Origin: CAYWGR01 sp964458015 | GTDB taxonomy: Bacteria; Planctomycetota; Planctomycetia; Pirellulales; Thermoguttaceae | DNA: 16,927 nt | Direction of reading: 5' to 3' | NCBI GenBank assembly: GCA_964458015.1 | Contig: CAYWGR010000123.1 | Span: forward strand, 1-16,927 | Shown: positions 7,342 through 12,599 of the stretch, in pieces | How positions within the stretch are numbered: the first letter of the stretch is position 1 | How the letters are laid out: every line of letters begins with the position of its first letter | Program-made: the position numbers and the translations under genes | Notes under the pieces: model-generated | Database searches by the model: none | What the model saw: the letters and a program-made list of their open reading frames with translations, nothing else | Told to the model about the DNA's origin: nothing

Positions 7342-7370
7342 ATTATACCCGCTGCACCGGGATGGTGCAA
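7342..7370 (-). promoter_or_regulatory. Predicted sigma70-type promoter with operator-like dyad for the adaptor gene
   Basis: On the minus strand TTGCAC (7370-7365) is followed after 17 bp by a perfect TATAAT (7347-7342). A perfect inverted repeat, TGCACC-N5-GGTGCA (7369-7353), spans the end of the -35 hexamer and much of the spacer, which is where a repressor operator or MerR-type activator site would lie. The -35 match is only partial. Confidence 0.42.
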
Positions 7371-7466
7371 CCTTGCATTTCCACTGGGCAGGGGTTAGGC
7401 AATGTCGGCCGTTCAGTAAAGAAAGGCAAGCGGGGAGGATAATTCGTATCTGTTTATTGAATATGC

Positions 7467-7491
7467 TGTTACATTTTTTCCATATGTAACA
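7467..7491. promoter_or_regulatory. TGTTACA-N11-TGTAACA inverted repeat
   Basis: Perfect 7-bp arms at 7467-7473 and 7485-7491 flank an 11-nt T-rich centre, just downstream of aspS on the minus strand. It could be a weak transcript-end hairpin for aspS or a dimeric regulator site. A third TGTAACA lies at 7502-7508. No run of Ts follows the hairpin on the minus strand, so a terminator is not assured. Confidence 0.45.
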
Positions 7492-7517
7492 GGTATCAAC
7501 GTGTAACAGGTATCAAC
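7485..7517. repeat. 16-bp direct repeat TGTAACAGGTATCAAC overlapping the aspS stop
   Basis: Identical copies lie at 7485-7500 and 7502-7517. The second copy contains the aspS stop codon (7513-7515 on the minus strand) and the first repeats it just downstream. This is consistent with a small tandem duplication of the gene end. Confidence 0.85.
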
Positions 7518-9279
7518 TCGTCGGCTTGATGCCGAGCTCGCGCAATTGCTTCGCATCGACCAATCCGGGCGCGCCGGTCATCATGTCGGTGGCGCGTTGG
7601 GTTTTGGGGAAGGCGATCACGTCGCGGATGTTGTCGAGCCCGCCAAAGAGCATAATCATGCGGTCGATGCCCAAGGCGATGCCGCCGTGGGGCGGCGCGC
7701 CATATTGCAGCGCTTCGAGCAAGAAGCCGAACCGTTCGCGGGCTGTCGGCTCATCAATGCCCAGCAGTCCGAACACTTGCTGCTGAAGCTCTTGATCGTG
7801 GATACGAATCGTGCCGCCGCCGGCTTCGTAGCCGTTGATCACGAGATCGTAGGCTTGGGCGCGGCATTTCTGCGGATCGGAGCCCAGCATCTCACGGTCT
7901 TGCGGGCGTGGGGCCGTGAACGGATGGTGCATGGCCGTCCAGTTGTTCTCCTCGGTGTCGAAGGCGAACATCGGGAACTCGACGATCCATGAAAAATTCA
8001 TCACCGAGGGATCGTACAGTTTCAGCTCCGCGCCAAACCGCTTTCGCAAGGCGTAGAGAGCCTTGCAGGTGGTCTCAAACTTGTCGGCCACGATCAGCAG
8101 CAAATCGCCGGGGGCGGCGTTCAGCCGTCCGCTGATTTTGGCCAGTAGTTCGGGGCTGAAATTCTTCGCAATCGGCGAAGCCAGTTTGCCATCGGCCTCG
8201 ACCTTGAACCAAGCGAGGCCCTTGGCGCCGAAGTTTTCGACCACGAAGGCGGTCAGTTCGTCGATGCCCTTGCGTGAGTAGCGATCGGCGGCCCCGGTCG
8301 CATTGATGCCTCGCACGCGGTTGCCGGCCTCGGCCGCACCGCGGAACACCTTGAACTCCGACTCCAACGCCAGGTCGGTCAGGTCGGTCAGTTCCATGCC
8401 GAACCGCAGGTCGGGCGCATCGTGACCAAAACGTTCCATCGCTTCGTCGTAGGTCATCCGCGGCAGAGGAAGCGAAACGTCGAGCCCTAAAACGTCCTTG
8501 GCCAGTTGGGCTACCAACCCTTCGATGATGCCCATGATGTCGTCCATGGTGATGAACGACATTTCGAGATCCAACTGCGTGAATTCCGGCTGGCGGTCGG
8601 CGCGCAGGTCTTCGTCGCGGAAGCACTTGGCCACTTGCATGTAGCGGTCGTAGCCGGCGACCATCAAAATTTGTTTGTAAAGCTGCGGTGATTGCGGCAA
8701 CGCATAGTAACTGCCTTGCTGCACGCGGCTGGGCACGAGATAGTCGCGGGCTCCTTCGGGCGTACTACGGCCGAGCATGGGCGTTTCAACGTCGATGAAG
8801 CCGCGCTCGATGCAATAGTCGCGCATGATTTTGACCATGCGGTTGCGGAGCAACATGGTGCGTTGCATTTCGGGCCGACGAAGATCGACATAGCGATACT
8901 TCAAGCGGATATCCTCGCCGGGCAAGTCCTTGCCGGTGGGCTGGAAGGGCGGCGTGAGGCTCTTGTTGAGGACTTCCAAGTGCCGGGCGCGAATTTCGAT
9001 TTCGCCCGTGTCGAGCTTGGGATTGATCGTGCCCTCGGGCCGTCGGGCGACGTGTCCCCGGACCAGCACGACGTATTCCGACCGAAGCACTTTCGATGCT
9101 TGGAGAGTTTCGTCGCCGCCTTCGGGAGCGAAAACCACCTGGGTTTTGCCGTAGCGGTCGCGGAGGTCGATAAACAACACTCCGCTATGGTCGCGATAGG
9201 TATCGACCCAGCCGCAAAGAGTAACTTCCTGGCCAATATGGTCCAAACGCAATTCACCGCACGTATGTGTCCGCAACAA
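7513..9279 (-). CDS. aspS: Aspartate--tRNA ligase (bacterial type, probably non-discriminating)
   Basis: Cytoplasmic class IIb synthetase of 588 residues, the normal bacterial length with the GAD insertion domain. The OB-fold anticodon domain fills about residues 1-105. Catalytic motifs include VETPMLGRSTPEGARDY near 164-180, motif 2 FRDEDLRADRQPEFTQLD at 220-237, MHHPFTAP, and motif 3 GIALGIDRMIMLFGG near the end. His31 (in RDHSG) and Gly83 (in RPEGT) are the residues known from non-discriminating AspRS, which charges both tRNA-Asp and tRNA-Asn; discriminating enzymes have Leu and Lys there. If so, the cell would need GatCAB to make Asn-tRNA. The start is TTG 9279 (or 9276), the only sensible choice because no ATG precedes the conserved LRTHTCGEL. 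It lies 27 bp after a toxin gene and may be co-transcribed with it. Confidence 0.96.
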   Translation of the reverse strand: MLRTHTCGELRLDHIGQEVTLCGWVDTYRDHSGVLFIDLRDRYGKTQVVFAPEGGDETLQASKVLRSEYVVLVRGHVARRPEGTINPKLDTGEIEIRARHLEVLNKSLTPPFQPTGKDLPGEDIRLKYRYVDLRRPEMQRTMLLRNRMVKIMRDYCIERGFIDVETPMLGRSTPEGARDYLVPSRVQQGSYYALPQSPQLYKQILMVAGYDRYMQVAKCFRDEDLRADRQPEFTQLDLEMSFITMDDIMGIIEGLVAQLAKDVLGLDVSLPLPRMTYDEAMERFGHDAPDLRFGMELTDLTDLALESEFKVFRGAAEAGNRVRGINATGAADRYSRKGIDELTAFVVENFGAKGLAWFKVEADGKLASPIAKNFSPELLAKISGRLNAAPGDLLLIVADKFETTCKALYALRKRFGAELKLYDPSVMNFSWIVEFPMFAFDTEENNWTAMHHPFTAPRPQDREMLGSDPQKCRAQAYDLVINGYEAGGGTIRIHDQELQQQVFGLLGIDEPTARERFGFLLEALQYGAPPHGGIALGIDRMIMLFGGLDNIRDVIAFPKTQRATDMMTGAPGLVDAKQLRELGIKPTS

Positions 9280-9306
9280 GTTGATATCCCCGCTAGGAAG
9301 GGTTAA

Positions 9307-9603
9307 TTAATCTCGGTTTATCCAATATCCAGGTCGTCGACTACCGTGTGCAACGGCTGCAATTCGAATTTGATGTGATTCTTCCGAATAGAAAACGGCA
9401 TAAGGGAAACGACGCACGAGAACATAGTGGAATTTTGTGGTTCCATACCGTGAACCTAAATGCGAATCCTTTTGGATGCGCTGCACGGTTTTTTCCACGG
9501 CGAGTAGAAACTCTCTCCCAAGGCCCGATTTGCGTCGTTCATACCATGCAACAGCCTCGCACAATTCTTTTTTTGCTAGAACGTGAAAGACTGCCGGCTT
9601 CAT
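9307..9603 (-). CDS. ParE/RelE-family toxin
   Basis: This small basic protein of 98 residues has the ParE/RelE fold pattern. An N-terminal AKKELCEAVAWYERR helix comes first, then GLGREFLLAVEKTVQRI, then the core strands YVLVRRFPYAVFYS and IRIAAVAHGSRRPGYW. In this superfamily the toxin either cleaves mRNA on the ribosome or poisons gyrase; sequence alone does not separate the two, though the overall form resembles ParE-type proteins. The start is ATG 9603, which overlaps the antitoxin stop as ATGA, a classic sign of translational coupling. A longer in-frame extension to 9681 would overlap the antitoxin and has no family similarity. Confidence 0.88.
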   Translation of the reverse strand: MKPAVFHVLAKKELCEAVAWYERRKSGLGREFLLAVEKTVQRIQKDSHLGSRYGTTKFHYVLVRRFPYAVFYSEESHQIRIAAVAHGSRRPGYWINRD

Positions 9604-9830
9604 GGATACTTCTTTCGGAGCTCGGCGAAAACATTTTCCGCCGGCTCGCCGGCAACGATGCCCGTTTCCATTTCCTGCCACCGCCGTTCCAGTTCCGCCT
9701 CGAAGGCCGGTTCGCCCGTTGTGTCGTCCGATTCTTCAAGGGAACGGATGAGGCAATAAGCCAACTCGGCCCGCTCTTGCGAGGGAAGCTGGAGCATCTC
9801 TTCCCGGAGTTTTTCGGCAGTTTCAGTCAT
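9600..9830 (-). CDS. Antitoxin of the addiction module (TIGR02574-like)
   Basis: This 76-residue acidic protein (TETAEKLREEMLQLPSQERAEL in outline, then a Glu/Asp-rich C-terminal half) matches the small 'addiction module component' antitoxins. The N-terminal helices are typically for dimerisation and the acidic C-terminal part wraps the toxin. It precedes and overlaps the toxin gene by four bases. The start is ATG 9830 with AAGGA about eight bases upstream; an in-frame upstream extension to 9863 is unlikely because it would begin at or before the predicted transcription start. The pair is probably autoregulated, as is usual for the class (inference). Confidence 0.85.
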   Translation of the reverse strand: MTETAEKLREEMLQLPSQERAELAYCLIRSLEESDDTTGEPAFEAELERRWQEMETGIVAGEPAENVFAELRKKYP

Positions 9831-9849
9831 TCCATAAATCCTTGCAATA

Positions 9850-9879
9850 ATTCTATACGTCACTTCCCCCTAGTGTCAA
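9850..9879 (-). promoter_or_regulatory. Sigma70-type promoter of the toxin-antitoxin operon
   Basis: On the minus strand a perfect TTGACA (9879-9874) is followed by TATAGA at 16 bp (9857-9852) or TAGAAT at 18 bp (9855-9850). The -35 overlaps the miaA stop codon TGA (9878-9876). Transcription would begin only about a dozen bases before the antitoxin start. Confidence 0.6.
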
Positions 9880-10820
9880 CGGAGGGGGGCCGCCTGCCCC
9901 GCGATTCGATCAGCAACGGTTACAGCGTTCATTTCCGTACTCCTTGGAACAAAACGGCACTCGCTGAGGCTGCGGAACCAGGTGGATTGTCGCTTGGCCA
10001 ACTGCCGGGTGTGTTGTTTGACTAGTTCGACGGTTTCGGCCCAATCGTGGCGGCCTTCCAGATGCTCGATCACTTCGCGGTAGCCAACGGCCTGACCGGC
10101 GGTGCGGCTGAGCGGATTCGGCTCGGCCAACAGTCGGCGAACTTCGTTGACCAAACCCGCGGTGAACATCTGATCCACACGCTGCTCAATCCGGCGGTGC
10201 AGTTCTTCTTTCGGCCAGTCTAACACAAACACGCGGCATTGTTCGGCCGGTCGGCCTTGATCGAATTGCTGTTGCAACGTGCTGATGGGTTGACCTGTTT
10301 TCTCGAAAACTTCGATAACACGGATCAGCCGGCGGGTATCGTTGCTGTGCAGGCGCGCGGCGGCCGTCGGATCGATCTCGGCCGCGCGGCGGTGGAGCCA
10401 ATCGGGGCCATTGCGTTGGGCTTCGTCGGCCAATCGGTGGCGTAACGTCCAATCGGCGGGCGGGCCCTCGAAAATGCCCCGGAGAAGACCTTTAAGATAC
10501 AGGGGGGTGCCGCCGACAAACAAAACCTGCTGTCCCCGGGCGGCGATTTCCTCGGCACACCGGCCGGCGGTTTCCACATATTGGGCCAAGCTGAATTCCT
10601 CGTGCGGATCGAGGATGTCGATCAAATGGTGCGGAATTTGACGGCGTTCGGCCTCTGTCGGCTTGGCGGTGCCGATGTCCATGCGGCGGTACAACGCCAT
10701 CGAATCGAGCGAGATGATCTCGGCATCGAGCCGTTCGGCCAATTCCACCCCCACGGCCGACTTGCCCGAGGCCGTTGGACCGGTCAAAAACCAGCAATCC
10801 AAAGCATAATTTAGGGGCAT
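9876..10820 (-). CDS. miaA: tRNA dimethylallyltransferase
   Basis: MiaA adds a dimethylallyl group to N6 of A37 in tRNAs that read codons starting with U. The 314-residue length is normal. The P-loop GPTASGKS is at residues 14-21. DSMALYRRMDIGTAKP at 39-54 is the tRNA/DMAPP-contacting region, and HHLIDILDP, FVGGTPLYLKGLLRG and QAVGYREVIEHLEG are further family hallmarks. The C-terminal KRQSTWFRS is the usual tRNA-binding end. The ATG at 10820 lacks its own Shine-Dalgarno. A strong one, GGAGGAG, lies farther upstream, before a three-codon open frame. miaA is divergent from hisE across 93 bp, and the toxin-antitoxin module follows directly. Confidence 0.96.
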   Translation of the reverse strand: MPLNYALDCWFLTGPTASGKSAVGVELAERLDAEIISLDSMALYRRMDIGTAKPTEAERRQIPHHLIDILDPHEEFSLAQYVETAGRCAEEIAARGQQVLFVGGTPLYLKGLLRGIFEGPPADWTLRHRLADEAQRNGPDWLHRRAAEIDPTAAARLHSNDTRRLIRVIEVFEKTGQPISTLQQQFDQGRPAEQCRVFVLDWPKEELHRRIEQRVDQMFTAGLVNEVRRLLAEPNPLSRTAGQAVGYREVIEHLEGRHDWAETVELVKQHTRQLAKRQSTWFRSLSECRFVPRSTEMNAVTVADRIAGQAAPLR

Positions 10821-10845
10821 TGCGGGGCTTGCCGAGGGGGTGGTT

Positions 10846-10872
10846 TTACTGGTACATTAAATCTACTCCTCC
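10846..10872 (-). other. Three-codon leader frame with strong Shine-Dalgarno upstream of miaA
   Basis: On the minus strand GGAGGAG (10872-10866) is followed after eight bases by ATG TAC CAG TAA (10857-10846). It ends 25 bp before the miaA ATG and is out of frame with it. The ribosome site is better than that of miaA itself. It may be a minimal upstream ORF or a chance arrangement; no start of transcription is known. Confidence 0.35.
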
Positions 10873-10913
10873 ATTTTGACCGGAATTCTCCGTTCTGAAA
10901 AGGGTCTGCCTGA

Positions 10914-11270
10914 ATGTCGGATACGCATTTGATTTTCAACCGCTTGATGGCCGTCATCGAAGACCGGAAAGAGAAACGTCCCACCCGATCCTATACGACG
11001 AAACTGTTTGAAGGCGGCCTGGATTTGATCGGGGCCAAGGTTTGCGAGGAAGCGGCCGAAGTGGTCGATGCGGCCTCGGTCGCCCACGAGGATCGGGGCT
11101 ATAGCCTGACCTACGAAGCCGCCGACATGTTCTACCACATGCTGGTTTTGCTGGCCTACTGCGGGGTGCCGTTGCTCGATGTCGAGGAAGAACTTATGCG
11201 ACGGTTCGGCAAGTCGGGGCTTCGGGACAAACCGAAGGAACCGCTTCCGAAAGCGGAGAAACACGGGTAG
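10914..11270 (+). CDS. hisE: Phosphoribosyl-ATP diphosphatase
   Basis: HisE hydrolyses phosphoribosyl-ATP to phosphoribosyl-AMP in the second step of histidine synthesis. The 118-residue all-alpha protein belongs to the MazG-like superfamily. Magnesium-binding residues are visible in KVCEEAAEV (Glu45, Glu46, Glu49) and in YEAADMFYHMLVLL (Glu68, Asp71). It stands alone and is not fused to HisI, and no other his gene is near. The ATG at 10914 has only a weak upstream AAAGGG. Its last 77 bp overlap the convergent amidohydrolase gene, and the final Pro/Lys-rich stretch (KPKEPLPKAEKHG) is slightly longer than in most relatives. Confidence 0.93.
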   Translation: MSDTHLIFNRLMAVIEDRKEKRPTRSYTTKLFEGGLDLIGAKVCEEAAEVVDAASVAHEDRGYSLTYEAADMFYHMLVLLAYCGVPLLDVEEELMRRFGKSGLRDKPKEPLPKAEKHG

Positions 11271-12495
11271 CGGCGTCGAACAGCAATTCGTGCGGATCGC
11301 GGGCGTCTCGGTCGGGAAGCGTTGCAACGGTCAGATTGGCTCTCTTGCCGGGTTCCAGCGTGCCGATCGTGCTTTCCAGTCCCAGGGCTTTTGCACCGCC
11401 CATGGTTCCCATCTTCAAAATGTGATGCAATTCCACGCCGGGATGTTTTTGCACCACACGCTGCATTTCCGACCATAAACTCAAGTCGGGCGCGGAGCCG
11501 CGGCCGTCGGTGCCCAAGGCCACGGTAACGCCTGCCGTAAGCATTTTTTCCAGAGGATAATCGCGGTGAGCAAACCAATCGTGCGTGCGCGGGCAGTAGA
11601 CCACGGCCATTCGAGCGACATGAGCCCCTAAAAACGCAATTTCCTCGTCGTTCAGATAGTTGCCGTGTACGATCAATGCACGATGAGCCGAGGCCAATTG
11701 ACGCAAATAGTTCAAGGGACGGCTGTCGGGCGCGATCAATTCAGAGTTCCACGCACCCAAATCTTCCAAAAAGCTGCGCAGCGGACCTGTGCCGTGTTGT
11801 AAAAGCTCGATTTCCTCACTGGATTCGGCCAAGTGCATCGCCACGGGCAATTTTTCGGCGGCCGATAGGGCGATGACGGCTTCCAACAGTTTGGGATGAA
11901 CGCTGTAGGGGGCATGGGGACTTAGGCCGGGCTGCCAGTTAGTGATTTTCCCCCGGATGTGCGAGTTTGCCAATTCCATTGCACCGGCAACGCGTTCGGC
12001 CGTTGGGGCGATCAGCTCCTGAAAGACTACGCCGGAAAGCGGTGAAGCGGAATAAACGTCGGCGGGCCAATCGGGCTGGGCGATGTCGCCAAGAACACGA
12101 ACTGCATTCCGAAAAGACTCGTTCAGCCCGCGTTCGTGGCAAGTGCGATGGGGAGCTATCTGCTCTCGGCTATTCGCCTTGTTTGCGCGGCTTTTCTCGG
12201 ATGAATTATTTTGCCGCGACTGCATTACGCAGCGGATCCAATCGACGAATGCGATGCCATGATGTCCCAGGGGCGCGGATAAGTCGCTGAAATCAAGATG
12301 CACATGAGCATTGACGAGCCCCGGCAGTAGAGCGACGTTGCCGAGGTCATGGATTTCTTGAGGTGCAGGCGAGACGCCTGTATGGCGATGTCCCAGGGCG
12401 ACGATACGACCATCCTCAATCGTTACGACGCCATTGGGAATCGGATCGCCCGCGACAGGAAAGACATATCGGGCAATGAGGGTCAATCGCGACAT
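11194..12495 (-). CDS. Amidohydrolase (cog0402 type), possible aminofutalosine deaminase
   Basis: This metal-dependent TIM-barrel deaminase has 433 residues. Metal and catalytic motifs are in order: NAHVHLDF (His64, His66), SPHAPYS, HLAES (His221), HGNYL (His278) and GTDGRGS (Asp330). The flanking N- and C-terminal strands form the usual small beta domain, ending with GTLEPGKRANLTV. Relatives include adenosine/SAH deaminase, SsnA-like and aminofutalosine deaminases. Because mqnA and mqnC lie nearby, the last is attractive but unproven. A polar low-complexity stretch (about residues 92-120) sits after the metal motif. The reading frame runs 77 bp into the 3' end of hisE on the other strand: residues after about 410 look unlike the family and suggest loss of an earlier stop codon. 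Confidence 0.83.
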   Translation of the reverse strand: MSRLTLIARYVFPVAGDPIPNGVVTIEDGRIVALGHRHTGVSPAPQEIHDLGNVALLPGLVNAHVHLDFSDLSAPLGHHGIAFVDWIRCVMQSRQNNSSEKSRANKANSREQIAPHRTCHERGLNESFRNAVRVLGDIAQPDWPADVYSASPLSGVVFQELIAPTAERVAGAMELANSHIRGKITNWQPGLSPHAPYSVHPKLLEAVIALSAAEKLPVAMHLAESSEEIELLQHGTGPLRSFLEDLGAWNSELIAPDSRPLNYLRQLASAHRALIVHGNYLNDEEIAFLGAHVARMAVVYCPRTHDWFAHRDYPLEKMLTAGVTVALGTDGRGSAPDLSLWSEMQRVVQKHPGVELHHILKMGTMGGAKALGLESTIGTLEPGKRANLTVATLPDRDARDPHELLFDAATRVSPLSEAVPSVCPEAPTCRTVA

Positions 12496-12537
12496 GGGGT
12501 TTTATGAAGATTAAAACAATCGGGATGTCGTGATTTT

Positions 12538-12564
12538 TTGACAGGATTTACAAGATTGACAGGA
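12538..12564. repeat. Three 9-bp units: TTGACAGGA, TTTACAAGA, TTGACAGGA
   Basis: Two identical copies of TTGACAGGA flank a diverged copy, in the spacer between the permease and amidohydrolase genes. From memory, strings of this type (ATCCTGTCAATCTTGTAAATC on the other strand) recur in intergenic DNA of many unrelated bacteria. The origin and role are unknown. Confidence 0.75.
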
Positions 12565-12599
12565 TGGGTATTGAGGTTCGTGTAAATTATGTCTGCTGA

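Larger units (their letters stand above)
7112..7512. other. 401-bp intergenic region between aspS and the efflux adaptor
   Basis: No credible gene is seen. A 78-codon plus-strand frame at 7253-7489 has no recognisable family or Shine-Dalgarno. The region holds the TATAAT promoter with a dyad for the adaptor gene, a TGTTACA/TGTAACA dyad, and a 16-bp direct repeat that runs into the end of aspS. About 230 bp between the predicted promoter and the adaptor ATG would form an unusually long leader with nothing recognisable in it. Confidence 0.6.

Noticed and set aside
7253..7489. Plus-strand 78-codon frame in the aspS-adaptor spacer
   Set aside because: No Shine-Dalgarno, no family pattern, and it covers the predicted promoter dyad on the other strand.
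4911..9879. Shared 10-mer CTAGTGTCAA at 4911-4920 and 9870-9879
   Set aside because: At 9870-9879 it covers the TA promoter -35, but at 4911-4920 no matching -10 or symmetric context was found; likely chance.
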